64,000 nt of DNA from Ichthyophis bannanicus (Eukaryota; Chordata; Amphibia; Gymnophiona; Ichthyophiidae): positions 906,404,808-906,468,807 of the forward strand of contig CM066033.1 in NCBI GenBank assembly GCA_033557465.1. The letters run 5' to 3'. Under the pieces are notes generated by a model. It saw only the letters and a program-made list of their open reading frames with translations, was not told the origin of the DNA and did no database searches. The position numbers and the translations under genes are program-made. Below, one piece after another: positions 41,758-53,234 of the stretch (positions within the stretch are counted from its first letter, which is position 1; the number at the start of each line of letters is the position of its first letter).

Positions 41758-44235
41758 AAAAGCCATGGCATCACTAAAATATTGCCAGATAATCAACGCA
41801 CCAGCATGGTACCACTCCGGATATGGTCTTTATTCCAATGCACTTGGTAGAACAGGGCAAGGCCACAGCACCAGCAATTACGCCGGTCCTTTGGTCAGAT
41901 CATCATGTGATTGCCTTCACTTTGACCCTGAATAACTCCACTCAACAAGTGGAAAATGAGAACATAGCCAGACGTTTTAGAGCCTTCAACAAAGACTCAT
42001 TCATAAACGAAATCATTCCACAACTCCAGCAGGAATACAACACCCTTGACCTAAGTATAGAGAAATGGAACTGCATAATATCTAAGGCAGCATCAGCTCT
42101 CATTAGAACAGAACCACAAGCACGTAGGAGGTCCAATGCCCCTTGGTACTCAAGTGATATCAGGGATGCAAAGAGCACTCTCCGAAGGCTGGAGAGAAAA
42201 CGGAGGCGGGGACAAGTCGCATGACTCTCTGGCTCAATACAGAGCCAAACAACTGGAATATAACAACCTGATAAATGAGTGTAAACAGCAGCACCATACC
42301 AACCTAATCATGAAATCTGTCAACAGACCAAGGGAACTCTCTAACATTGCCCAGAAGCTCACTAAAGACACCACGCAGCACTGTACCCACCATCTTGACC
42401 CACAGGAATTTGCAGACTACATAAAATCGAAAAGCACCATCCATACATGCTCCCCCCTTCCGCAGACAGATGACCATGAAATGGAAGAGCCACACCAAAC
42501 CTGGGAGGACTTCAGCATACCATCAACACATCAAGTAGAGGACATAGTGAATGGAAACACAACAACTTCACCATCAGACCCATGCCCAGTGGCTTGGTTC
42601 AAAGCCACCAGAAGCCAGCTCTCCCATCACATTCACAAAATCGTTAAGGAATCCCTCCAACAAGGATATATGCCGCAATCCTTGAAGCGAGCCATGATAC
42701 GACCGATACTTAAAAGCAGCGCTCTAAGCCCCTCTTAACCAAAATCATACAGTCCCATCTCCAGCCTACCATTCCCTGTGAAAATCATTGAAAATACAGT
42801 GCAAAGGCATCTTCAGGACCACATTGACATAAATGCCCCACTGGACATCCACCAGCATGGCTTTAAACCCCAGCACAATGTGGAAACTCTACTCACCTCC
42901 CTCTTTGACAATCTCCTAAGAGGCATAGATAACATAAAGAACAGATTCCTGCTAGTGTTCATGGACATCATGGCAGCCTTTGACACCGCGTCCCACACCA
43001 GGTTACTGCAACAGCTACAGCAGATAGGAGTATGCAAGAATACCCTGAAGTGGTTTACCTCCTACTTGGAAGACCGAACGCAGCAAGTCAAATGCGCCCA
43101 AAAGAAATCTCTGCAGTTCCCTGTTACGCAAGGAATACCACAAGGTTCAGCTCTGTCATCAATACTCTAATATATACATCCAACCCATATGCAACATCAA
43201 ATGCCACCTCTATGCTGACATCATGATATATGCTCCAATCAAACTAAAGCACCTGACACCACAACAATAACCAGATGCCTTGAAGACATGAGTGCTTGGC
43301 TCGCAGCTAATAACCTGACGGTCAACTATGATACAACAGAGACAATGTCGTCACCAGGAACCCCACCTTTCATTCCGCCACAAACTATCAGCATTCTAGA
43401 CAAACCAATAGCAGTCAAAGATGAAGTTAAGTACCTGGGCATCACAATGGACAGAGCTCTGAACCTGAAATCTCACATCGCCAAAACCGCAAACAGGGCC
43501 TACCTACGTTTGAGGACCATCAGAAAGCTCAAGCCAATACTCCACCCAAGACCACTTCCGCCCAGTGTGCAAGCACTCATCACACCTCTGCTTGATTATG
43601 GAAACTCACTGTACGAGGGCCTCCCCCAGCAGACCTTACACCCACTCCAAATGGTGCAAAACACTGCAGCAAGCATCATTACAGACACTGCAAGAACTGA
43701 GCACATCACCCCTGTCTTACAGCAGCTACACTGGCTCCCAATGATTGCCAGGGCAAAATTCAAAACAATCCTGATCATCTTTAAAACCTTTCACCATCAC
43801 TCAGCAGATGCACTCCAAGATATCATAACAAGGGATATCAGCAATAGACCAAGAAGGACCAATAATGACAACAGAATCGGCACACCTGCAGGATATCACA
43901 AGACTAAACAAGCAACCTCAAGAAGAGCTCCTTCGCTACTGGCGTCCACACTTTGGAACTCCCTCCCAATGGGCCTGAGGGCCCTGAATGATAACAGACT
44001 TCCGCAAGGCCCTCAAAACCCTGCTCTTCACAGAAACCTATGAGCAAACAACCAATAGTCTCTACCCAAATGGTAATGCAACTACCTCCACCAACTCGAT
44101 ACCCACCCATCCCAACTAGATGAGTTCAATGTATGATGTTAAGTACCCTCATGTTAAATGTAACCCTCCAATCGTGATGTGACCACTTTGATTGCAGGAT
44201 AAGGTGGTATACAAATCTGTCTAAATAAATAAATA
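41740..44235 (+). mobile_element. L2-type LINE, 5'-truncated in the endonuclease, inside DIRS-g
   Basis: Starts in the endonuclease (ASLKYCQIINAPAWYHSG, PAITPVLWSDHHVIAFTLTL with the SDH motif). It continues through the RT to the tail gtggtatacaaatctgtcta and (aaat)n at 44235. L2 elements have a single ORF with APE-like endonuclease and RT. Several frameshifts and a small active-site deletion make it inactive. The Tx1-type L1 entered its A-rich tail. Confidence 0.85.
41823..44043 (+). pseudogene. L2 ORF2 (endonuclease end and reverse transcriptase)
   Basis: Three main frames: 41823-42224, 42136-42738 with 42778-43170, and 43288-44043. RT motifs: LLVFMDIMAAFDTASHTRLL, VTQGIPQGSALSSIL and, at about 43205-43230, YADIMIYA where YADDIMIY is expected. 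So one catalytic aspartate codon is missing. The C-terminus has KDEVKYLGITMDRAL, VLQQLHWLPMIARAKFKTIL and STLWNSLPMGLRAL, typical of the L2 clade. Confidence 0.85.
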
Positions 44236-44390
44236 AGAGAGTCCACGTGACGCATGAGCGGGTGAAGACGTCTCTTTGCTCGCTCCGGGGCCGCCTTAAG
44301 AAACTTGCTTGAAATACTAACAATTTGCCCCAGTAAACTGCACTGCTAGAAGTGGAACATCTGTTTCCCGCGGGCGGCTGTCCAAACACG

Positions 44391-45261
44391 ATGCCACCCC
44401 CGGCTCGTAAAGAGAGAGAAAAAGAGAAGGGGCCTAAACCTAGCATGCAGGCCATGTCTGCCCCGCAGCCCTCCTCGCTGAGTAAAGACAGCAGAGTCGG
44501 CTACTGAAGATTTGGCGAGAGAGGTGGTGAGACAGCTGGATCCAAAATTCGACCAGATTTTGTCGAAATTAGAAAATATGGGCACGTCGCTGACTGAAAT
44601 AAACCAGAGGATTGAGGAGCTGGAGAGTCGCGTGGCAGCTGTGGAGGAGGATGAGGGCCGGCATTCTCGGGGGCTTGAGAGCACGAGGTCTCAGCTAGAA
44701 AGCTTACAAGCCAAAATCGACGACCTCGAGAACCGATCACGTCGAAATAACATCAGATTGGTTGGAATTCCGGAGGCTACTACTGACCAAAAGCTGGTGC
44801 CTTTGATTGAGCAGTGGCTCCCCAAGGCTTTGGGACTAGATGCGTTAGTGGGCGATATCAAAGTGGAAAGGGCACACCGAGTTGGAGGAAAAATGGCGAC
44901 TCAACCTAGGCCCAGAGTGGCGATTGCTCGAATCCTTAATTTTGCCCACAAAGAGCGTCTGCTTCAGGCTTTTCGCCAGCACCGACAGCTTACCTTAGAT
45001 AATAGCCGGCTCCTCTTGTTTCAAGATTACTCCGCCCTGGTTACCGCGAAAAGGCGGGAGTTCACTCCGATATGTGCTGCCTTGTTCCAGAGAAACGTGC
45101 GGTTTGCATTGGCATTTCCTGCTGTTCTGCGGGTCTATAACATGGGCAAGACCCAGACTTTTGAGATGGTGAAAGCAGCCCAGGCCTTCCTGAAGGAGAT
45201 GGAAAAGAATAGACCGCCGCAGGAGGGGGAACAGGAGCAGAGCCCGGCCTCAGGCCGGTGA
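44391..45261 (+). pseudogene. Tx1-type L1 ORF1 protein (one frameshift)
   Basis: The ATG at 44391 begins a short Lys/Glu/Pro-rich leader (MPPPARKEREKEKGPKPS) that shifts frame near 44500. From 44512 a 249-residue stretch is open. Residues 20-70 form a coiled coil (NMGTSLTEINQRIEELESRV), followed by DDLENRSRRNNIRLVGIPE, the hallmark start of the L1 ORF1 RNA-binding domain. RPRVAIARILNFAHKERLLQ and a C-terminal RREFTPICAALFQRNVRFAL follow. L1 ORF1 is an RNA-binding chaperone of the ribonucleoprotein. The open stretch starts with TTG, so the upstream ATG and a frameshift are the better reading. Confidence 0.85.
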
Positions 45262-46437
45262 GAGGGAACGCCTCCATACATGGTTGACTTTCTGCTCGTG
45301 ACCGCGAGCTCCTTGGCCCTGATTCCGGGGCAGGGACAGTGACTGTTGTTTTGGCGCGCTGGAGCTCCATTAACTGTTCTTGCAGCACGGAGCATGGCGC
45401 TCTGAGCCGGCTGCTGCCCGCTTCTGGACTCGCGGTACACTGACTGTAGGCCTGCAGTCAGCACGGTGGCAACCGCATCGTTGCTTGTATATTGACTTTA
45501 GCCTATTAATATCTCCCTTACTCTTGTTCCTTTTGTTACTTTGTCGCTTTTGTGGTTTTTTTTCTCCCCTTTGCATTTATCTCCTATTGTTTTATTTCCA
45601 TTTTTGCTCTTATTTTCTGTAGTCCCTCCTTATTTCCCTCCTGACCGTTTTTTATGCTTCTTTTTAGCTTCTTTACTCTTACTTCTTATCACTTTTCTTT
45701 TTTCGGTTCCTCCCTTATATCCTCTACTTTTCGTTTTTGATTTTCTCTCTATATTCTCTTATGGTACCCTTTTCGTGGTATCTCTCATGCCTCAACGAGG
45801 GTGTCTTCCTACTGTTAATTTCGCCATTTTGTAATGTGCTTTGCATTAGATTTACATAATATTGTATGTGCCTTTGTGGCCTGCGTAGCTTGTGAGAAGG
45901 GGGACTGATTGGGGAGGTCTGGGAGGGGGTGGTTCTCTGGTATGTTGGGTGGTGTGTGTGTGCTTGTTGGCAGAGATTAGGGCGGCTGTCCTGAAGCCCA
46001 ATGCTGAAATGGGGCAGCTATGTGTAATATTACCCTTCATGGGGAACTTGGGGCGGCCCCGCCGCGCACGGCAGGGACTCCTAGATCAGCCATGTCGGCT
46101 GAGGGTGGGATAGTATATTTTTTATCTGGGGAGGGTTGGGGGTTGGGAGGAGTGGGGAGTGGGGGAAGGAGAGAAGCGGGGGGAGAGGGCGGGGGGGAGG
46201 GGAGGATTGGGGTTGGGGTGGAGTGGAGTGGGGGGGAGTAGCGAACAAGGGCAATGGGAGGGGGCGGGTAAGGGAACAGGCTAAGGGGAGTTTTTCTGGG
46301 TGGAGGGAGTACTGGGGGATTGTGGTAGAGGTTTTCCTTCCTATCTACAAAATGGATGGACCGAGGGTTGAGGCTGGGCAACCCTTGGCGATACTGGAGC
46401 AGAATGGTTTCCTGTGGCCTGTGGGAGATGTGGGGTA
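45262..46437 (+). other. Long ORF1-ORF2 spacer of the Tx1-type L1
   Basis: 1.18 kb without a plausible ORF. The first 220 bp are GC-rich. 45480-45790 is strongly pyrimidine-rich (T-runs and C-runs). 46100-46310 is extremely G-rich (ggggagggttgggggttggg, gcggggggagagggcggggg), with many G-runs that could form quadruplexes. A similar G-rich block lies in the 3' UTR at 50340-50460. Confidence 0.75.
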
Positions 46438-49400
46438 ATGAGGAATCGATTGAGATTTCTATCCTGGAACGTGGGAGGGATTAAATCTCCTGTTAAGAGG
46501 ACCAAGGTAATCCAGGCCTTGCGGAAGGCCAAGGCGCAGATTGCATTTTTGCAAGAAACGCACCTCTCTGAGAAGGAGCATGCTAAATTGAAAAGGGGTT
46601 GGGTGGGCCAGGTCGTGGCGGCCTCCTCGGGAGGGAGAAAACGGGGAGTCGCTATCTTGTTTGGTAAAGACCTGAAGGTAGAGCTGTTGAGTGAGGATGG
46701 TGACATAACTGGCAGATACTTGTTTGTACACGTCAAATTAAATGGCGAGGAATTCTTTCTGGGTAATATATACGCCCCTAACACATATGACCATTCTTTT
46801 TTTCAAAGAATGTGTAGGAAGGTGACTGCAGCCCCGAGGATCCCGTTGATTGTCACGGGGGATTTCAATTGTCCCCATGATCCTCTGGTGGATAAGTCGG
46901 GGGGACAAAGGCAGGGGCATTGGAGCAGAAAGGGAGTTGGATATCTGTGTCTTATCGGCGGTTTGGTAGACACCTGGCGGGCGTTGCATGGGGGGGAAAG
47001 AGGCTTCACGCATCTGTCTAGGGTGCACCACACCTGGTCCCGACTTGACTATATTCTGGTTGCTGAGCGAGAATTTGGCAGAGTCCTCAGTGCCGAGATC
47101 GAACCGATGGTGGTCTCTGACCATGCTATGGTGCGGATGGACTGGCAGGGACGCGAGAGTGGCGACTCCCGTTGGGCCTTCCCTAGACAGATGTGGCAGA
47201 ACCCTACTTTTAAAAAGTACCTGGTGCAGAAATGGGAATAATATTTGCATTTTAATGAATTCAGTGCCAGTTCGGCCGGTATATGCTGGGAGGCTGGGAA
47301 GGCCGTTTTGCGCGGACACATCATCATGTATGTAGCGCAGGAGAAGCGCCGCATTAATGGGAAGGTGCTGACGTTAACCAGGGAGCTGCGACGGCTCCAG
47401 ACGTTGGTGGCGAGGAGCAGGAGATCCGAGCACATACCGTTGTATTTAGATACTCAACGGCAGCTCAATGATATCCTGAATGAGCGGGCAGTTTACACCA
47501 TGCATTATTACCGTCATCAGCTGTTCCGTTTCGGCAATAAGGCTGGTACGCTTCTGGCGCGTTTAGTGAGGGATGGGGGGGATCTAAGGTTGTGGCCGCG
47601 ATTAAGGATAGCACGGGGGTTCGACTATCTGACCCCCGCGGTGTTGAGGTGTTCCGCCAGTTTTATGAGCGGCTCTACACGGCAGAGCCGGCAGATAAGG
47701 GAGCGGCACAGGCATTCTTAGATGCGACACCCTTACCACAGCTCTCAGAGGTAGAGCGAGTGGCGCTCAATAGGCCAATTGAGGGGGTCGAAATTCAGAA
47801 AGTGATTCGGCAGGGGAAACTGCATAACGCTCCGGGACCAGACGGTTACAGCTCTGAATTTTACAAAATGTTGGAGTTGCAGGTTGTCCCAACCTTGGCT
47901 GCAGTTTACAATGATGTCTTGGAGGGGAGGGGGTTCCCCCGAGACATGCGTACGGCGGCGATCACGGTGATACATAAGCCTGGTAAGGAGGTGGAAGACC
48001 CGGCCTCGTATCGGCCGATCTCGCTTATTAACTATGACATGAAAGTTTTAGCTAGCGTCTTAGCGCGGAGACTGCAAGGGATTCTGCCCCGGCTTATCAG
48101 TCAGTGTCAGACTGGCTTTGTCCAAGGCAGGGAAGCCTTCTCTAATATCAGTAGTAAAGTATTACTAGGGGCGGATTGGAGTGCAGCGTGCGGGGATCCA
48201 CTGTTGTTGGTAAGTCTGGACGCAGAGAAGGCCTTTGACAGGGTAGCATGGGATTATATGTTTGAAACTTTACAGCGCTTCGGCTTTGATGGAGCCTTTT
48301 TGACTTGGCTGCAAGCGTTATATACGGTGCCCTTGGCCTTTGTAGTGGTGGGTGGCCTTCATTCGGCACCATTTGAATTGCGGCGGGGGACGCGGCAAGG
48401 CTGCCCGCTCTCTCCTCTGTTATTTATTCTGCAGATGGAGCCTCTGTTGCGTACACTGGAACAGAGGACGGAGATTCATGGGATTGTATGGCCGGGGGGT
48501 GGTGTCATGCTGAGTGCATTCGCCGATGATTTGCTATTGTGTCTGACAGACCCGCAGCGTTCGTTGGAAGAGGCTCTAGCTATCATTGAACGGTTTGGTG
48601 CTTTCTCGGGTATGCGGATCAATAGGTCTAAGTCGATGGGACTTGACATTGGTCGGAGAGTTCGTGGCCGCTGGCAGGGGGCCTTCCCGTTGGTCTGGGC
48701 AGTGGATTCTATTTGGTACCTGGGGATACAGCTTCCTTGCAACCCTAGTCGGCTTTATGAAGTGAATGTGCGGCCTTTATTGGGTAAAATGATCCAACGA
48801 CTGCGGCAGTGGCGTGAGCTCCTGCTGTCCCTGAAGGGGCGTATGGCGCTCTTTAAGATGGTTGAGCTACCTAGGTGGATTTACCTCCTGCGGAATGCTC
48901 CGCTGTGGCTTCTGCGTAGGGACCTGAAGGAGCTGGAGAGGCATTTATCTCATTTCTTGTGGAGGGGGAAGAGAGCACGCATTGCCTTTGCGACGTTACT
49001 GAAACCCATCAGTGTAGGTGGTGCTGGCTTCTGCTCGATACGAGAGTATAATTTGGTCAGTTTATTACGGCCGCTTCGCGATCTGATAATGGGGACGGTA
49101 GAGATTCTACCTCCGGGGTTGGTGGATGCTATTTCGGTGCCATATCATAGAGTTTACTGGCTGCACCGTTCGAATAAAGGACTGCCCCTTTATTGGCGAC
49201 AGTCCCCATACCTGGGTGCACTGCGCCAGGCCTGGAGACATCTTTGTCGACTTCGTGGGCATACGTGGCGGTGCTCGGATTGTCTTCCCTTAGCTGGAAA
49301 TGGTGATTTCCCTCCCGGATGCCAGGGCGGGGTAGCGAAACGATGGGTGCAATGCGGCGTGGAATATGTGGGCCACTTGCGGATGGAGCAGGAGGCACAG

Positions 49401-50108
49401 ATGGACTCTTATGATTCCTTACGTAGACGTTACCAGCTGCCAATGCATGACTTTTACTTTTACTTGCAGGTGAGGCATTTTCTACGCGCCTTAGAAAAAG
49501 GTGAGGGGATAGATTTGTGGCAGGGCGATAGCGGGATGCTGGGTTTCTTCCGCGCCTTGGAGGGTAAAATCATGGTGCGACGATTGCGGGAGGGCCTCTT
49601 GAGGGGAGAGGATATGTCTGGGATCACGCGTCTTGCCAGGAGCTGGCAGGTGGATGGGGTTGGGGAGGGAACAGTGGAGTGCCTCTCTCAAGCTTTTCAA
49701 AATATACCTCGTCTTTCCGAATCGGTGCAGATGCAGGAGGTTCAGTATAAATTTTTGTGGCGCGCCTACGTGCCCGATGTGTGGGCTTATCGGATGGGTA
49801 TTTCAGACACGGAGCAATGTTCTCGCTGTAGGGTGGAAAGAGGCACCTTTGCCCACAAATTTTGGTTCTGTTCTGCTATACAATCATTTTGGGAGGGTGT
49901 GGGGGTGCGGCTGCATGGCTGGATTGGTCAGGTGGTGAACCTTGAACCTGCTTGGTGTCTGTTTGGCTTTCTGGAGGATAGTGCACCTTCCAGTATGTAC
50001 CACCGACAGCTTTGTGAAAGGGGCTTTCTGGTAGCCAAGCAGACCATTCTGCGTCACTGGGTAGCGCCCACGACGCCAAGTGTACAAGAGTGGGAGGGGA
50101 GGATGTGA
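46438..50108 (+). pseudogene. Tx1-type L1 ORF2: endonuclease and reverse transcriptase (one stop, one frameshift)
   Basis: APE-type endonuclease: LSWNVGGIKSPVKRTKVIQA, AFLQETHLSE, VTGDFNCPHDPLVDKS, SRLDYILV, SDHAMV (46460-47130). A TAA at 47239-47241 interrupts the frame, which then continues to about 47580. A one-base slip in a G-run (about 47575-47581) leads into an 838-residue open frame. The RT there holds SYRPISLINYDMKVLASVLA, QTGFVQGREAF, LDAEKAFDRVAWDYM, RQGCPLSPLLFILQM and FADDLLLC. The C-terminus has a zinc-knuckle-like CSRCRVERGTFAHKFWFC. All catalytic residues I can check are present. The first in-frame Met is at 46438. Confidence 0.9.
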
Positions 50109-50738
50109 CTCTTGTTAAGCATGGAACGATGTACAGCACAGCAGATGGGCCAGAGGAGGATGGATCAATTCACGGCGCTCTGGGCCCCGCTGCTGGCCAC
50201 TGATAGTTCTTAGTAATTGTAGTGGGATGTGGGGGGCCTTGCAGTGGGGGTTGCTGGGATATATAGCGGATCGTTGGAGTTGGAGATGAGTGTGTTGTCA
50301 TTCTTCTTTTCTCCCTATGGGGACTTGAGGTAGCCATGGCCTGTGGGGGTGGGGAGGGGAGGGGGGGTGGGTAGGAAGGGAGGGAGGTGGGAGGTAGGGG
50401 TGGAGTGGAGGAAGGTTGGGGAAGAGGTACTGGGTGGGAGGGGTCTGCGGGGTGGATTGTACATTACCTTGCTGTTCTCTTTACATATTTCTATACCTAG
50501 CTTCTTTTGGTGGAGAGGGCTGACAGCCTTTTCATTTCAGGCTTTATTTCTGATATTGAGGGCTTGGGTGCAGATTACTGAGTGGCTAGGTTTGACTATT
50601 GTTATTCCCTATTGCTATTCCTAAGCCATACTCCAGTTTGGTTACGTTGGTTATTCATGCCCTATGTTGTGTAGCTTTTTCTGCTAAGTGTTGTAACTGT
50701 CGTGATGTGTTTAATAATAATAATAAAAATGATTTTCA
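50109..50738 (+). other. 3' UTR of the Tx1-type L1
   Basis: Includes a G-rich block (50340-50460), then T-rich sequence and a (taa)n end at about 50710-50738. No coding sequence. Confidence 0.75.
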
Positions 50739-50751
50739 CTAAATAAATACC

Positions 50752-51960
50752 AACATCAGCTCCCTGGCTCTCATGGTGTGGACGCTGAGAAGTAAGTCCT
50801 CATTGAGCTTAATCTCCCCAAGGGCATTACCAACATCCTGCTGGCGTCCTGCAAGGACTCAACGCACAAGGCCTTCGCGTTCAGGTGGCAGAGGTTTGCC
50901 TCCTGGTGAGCAAGTAGGGTGCTGGACCCCTTTCTCCTGCACCTTGAACCAGCTGCTTGAGTACCTCCTTCACCTCTCTGACTCCAGGTTGAAGTCAAAT
51001 TTGGTGCAAGTTCATCTCAATGCGTCAGGGCGTACCATCAGACAGATACTATAAATAACCCTTAGTGGTGCATATGTTTCTATGAAACTCCTGTTCATAT
51101 GACTCTATGTAGCCAGTTTTGTAAACAGTTTACCCCTGTTAGCCAAGTTTTTTGCCCTGTTATCTGTAAACTCATACATGTTAACTGTACTGAGCATTTT
51201 TTGTTCCATGTAAACCGCGCTGATGCTGAATAGTGCGGTATATAAGAGACTGTAAAATAAATAAATAAATAAATAAAATCGCGGTTTTGGGTAGGAAGCC
51301 CATTTCGGCCAAGCCTCTTGTGGCTTGATTCATGAGAAGCCTGCTCCCCTCGAAGCCCTGGACGGTGGCTTGGGATCTCAATGTGGTACTCACCCATTAG
51401 AGCCACTGGACTCATGCCCTCTGAAGTTTCTGACCTGGAAGGTCCTTTTCCTGGTGGCGGTGACATTGACGCGATGAATCAGCGAGCTCCAAGTTCTGGC
51501 TGCTCACTCTCTGTACACCAGGTTCCGCCAGAACAGGGTGGTGCTCCCTACACACCACCATTTTCTGCCAAAGGTGGTCTCAGCATTCCACCTCAACCAG
51601 TCAATAGTCTTGCCGACCTTCTTCCCCTGGCCTCACGCCAACTGGGATGAGGTAGCATTGCATACCTTAGACTGCAAGTGGGTTCCAGCCTTCTACCTGG
51701 GTTCCACCCAGCTGCTCATTTCCCTTGATTCCAGTAAGCTGGATGCTGGGTTGAGCTCTGAAGGTCATGGTCATGGCTCAAAATGTCCGTGTGATGGCTG
51801 TGTTTGTGGCCAACCCCCGCTTTGTCTCCACAGAGGAAATCTGCAAGGCTGCTACATAGTCCTCAGTCCATACCTTCGCAGCCCATTACTGTCTGGATGG
51901 GGATTCCTGACAGGACAGCAATTTTGGCCAGATCGTGCTCCAGCACCTCTTTGGGTCTTA
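50752..51960 (+). pseudogene. DIRS-g tyrosine recombinase (interrupted by an L2 tail)
   Basis: The N-terminal domain at 50757-51050 reads STHKAFAFRWQRFASW-like and CTLNQLLEYLLHLSDSRLKS, NLVQVHLNASG. After the L2 tail the catalytic domain continues from 51290: MNQATRGLAEMG-like shadows, then HHFLPKVVSAFHLNQSIVLP, TFFPWPHANWDEVALHTLDC, KWVPAFYLGSTQLLISLDSS. An EICKAAT-like and AHYCLDGDS-like end follows near 51835-51905. The catalytic H-x-x-R segment lies in a frameshifted stretch near 51770. Confidence 0.75.
51060..51282 (+). mobile_element. L2-type LINE 3' tail inserted in DIRS-g
   Basis: The end region has gttccatgtaaaccgcgctg, agtgcggtatataagagact and (aaat)n (51255-51282). It separates the recombinase N-terminal and catalytic domains of DIRS-g. 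Confidence 0.8.
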
Positions 51961-52149
51961 GTGTCAACTTCTGCCCACCGACCCTTCTGTCCGTCCAGGT
52001 TACCTGCAAAACCCCTCAGGTTGATTTTGCTGAGGATACCGAATCAGATGAGTCCCTTGGTGGGACTCCCCTCCTATTCTTTCTGGTTCCTCCAGTTCAG
52101 TGCCCCGGTGGGCTGGTGTCTTCCTCTGGTTCGGAAGCCTGTAGCTTGG

Positions 52150-52255
52150 AGTCCCATACATGAAGACTTCCTTCCTGCTTGTTCACGGAAAGTGTAATTA
52201 CTCACCTATAGCAGGTGGCTTGTGAACAGCAGGAATAAGTCCTCACAATCCTCCT
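52150..52255 (+). repeat. DIRS-g internal complementary region
   Basis: ccatacatgaagacttcctt followed by cctgcttgttcacggaaagt equals an outer left end. taattactcacctatagcag and gtgaacagcaggaataagtc are the reverse complement of the right end at 52425-52475. Same layout as the ICRs of DIRS-b and DIRS-d, in plus orientation. Confidence 0.75.
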
Positions 52256-52477
52256 ACCTCCCGGGGGAGTTACCCTTTTGGCTCCTGCTGTTTTATTAGA
52301 CTGGATAAGATGGCGCTGTGGCAGTCAGGAAGGCAGATGTGCAGTGTACCTCCCAAAGGCTTCCTTTGGAAGTTGGGGAGAGTTCTGTGCAGGGCTCAGT
52401 CAGTGTCGTCACCCATACATGAGGTCATATTCCTGCTGTTCACAGAGAACACCTGCTATAGGTGAGTAACTATGCTT
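52256..52477 (+). repeat. DIRS-g right inverted terminal repeat
   Basis: Runs from the G/A-rich inner part through cccaaaggcttcctttggaa and tcacccatacatgaggtcat to the outer end aggtgagtaactatgctttt at 52477. Confidence 0.75.
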
Positions 52478-53082
52478 TTTATTTCAGCTAGAACTCCCCC
52501 TTAGTTGTACTAGTCCTCTCCCAAGAGTTGGGGAGAGGGACAGCAAGCAGCCCAACTAGGGAGGGGAGAAGGATAAGGGGGGACCCAATTCCACTGAGCA
52601 CTACACCCCTAGACCCTATGGACCAGCCTCAGCCAATCCTGGCACTCGTTTAGCAACCTTTCAATAATATCTTTTTTTTTTCTTTTTATTAACCTGTAAA
52701 GGCACCTGAAAAGAAAACTCTTAGAGAATCCCTGATGGCCTAAAGCACATGGGACCCTTAGGCCTACTATCCAATACCCCACAAATTTATCTTGTCATCT
52801 GCTGAAGAGTGAGAAATACAAGCTGGTTGAGATTCCACAGGGTGATATTATTAAATCAACTGTTCTCAGTCTCCATCTGCTGACAGGAGAACATAAACCC
52901 ACACATCTGAACTAGTCTGGAAGGATGAAGAGGAATGGAAAGTTCAAAAGCTGCACCACTCCTGATAACAGTAATATGGACACTGGAAAAGGTATATACT
53001 CCATCTCCATCTGCTGCCAGGGCTGAATAAACACATGCATCTGGACTGATCTAGCAGGATAAGGAACTGGTGTTTTATTTTT
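52478..53082. other. Intron with two diverged copies of a second-family DIRS end motif
   Basis: At 52866-52925 and 53001-53070 the motif tctccatctgctg, then cacatctgaactagtct or gcatctggactgatctagca, recurs about 135 bp apart. It resembles the outer end of DIRS-e (reverse complement of 29670-29735). 52478-52860 shows nothing recognisable. Confidence 0.5.
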
Positions 53083-53234
53083 AAGACAGGATACCCGACT
53101 TCCGGTGACGTCAGGGAGCATGGTGGCTGCTCTCTGAGGGAGCTCCGGGGCGCTGGTGAAATTCAGCTAAAATAAGAGCGACCCTACCCTGACGAGCACG
53201 CAATTAGAGCTCGATACTCCCGATATCAGAGAGG

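Larger units (their letters stand above)
44236..50738 (+). mobile_element. Tx1-type L1 LINE, nearly full length
   Basis: Structure: GC-rich 5' UTR (44236-44390), ORF1 (44391-45261), an unusually long spacer (45262-46437), ORF2 (46438-50108), 3' UTR (50109-50738) ending in (aat)n. An 11-bp repeat ctaaataaata occurs in the flanking L2 tail and directly after the element, compatible with a target duplication. Protein motifs fit the Tx1/L1 clade of amphibians and fish. ORF2 has one in-frame stop and one frameshift; ORF1 has one frameshift. It is relatively young. Confidence 0.85.
39346..52477 (+). mobile_element. DIRS-g: plus-strand DIRS retrotransposon with nested LINEs
   Basis: Collinear plus-strand parts: gag C-terminus 39590-39865, RT 40190-41000, RNase H 41000-41740, recombinase 50752-51960, ICR 52150-52250, right ITR to 52477. 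It has been opened by an L2 (41740-44235) whose tail took a Tx1-type L1 (44236-50738), and by an L2 tail at 51060-51282. Without inserts about 4.2 kb remain. The left ITR and most of gag are missing. It is opposite in orientation to the other DIRS copies and meets DIRS-f head to head. Confidence 0.85.

Noticed and set aside
46037..46381. Proline-rich minus-strand ORF in the L1 spacer
   Set aside because: Composition artefact of the G-rich block; no homology recognised.
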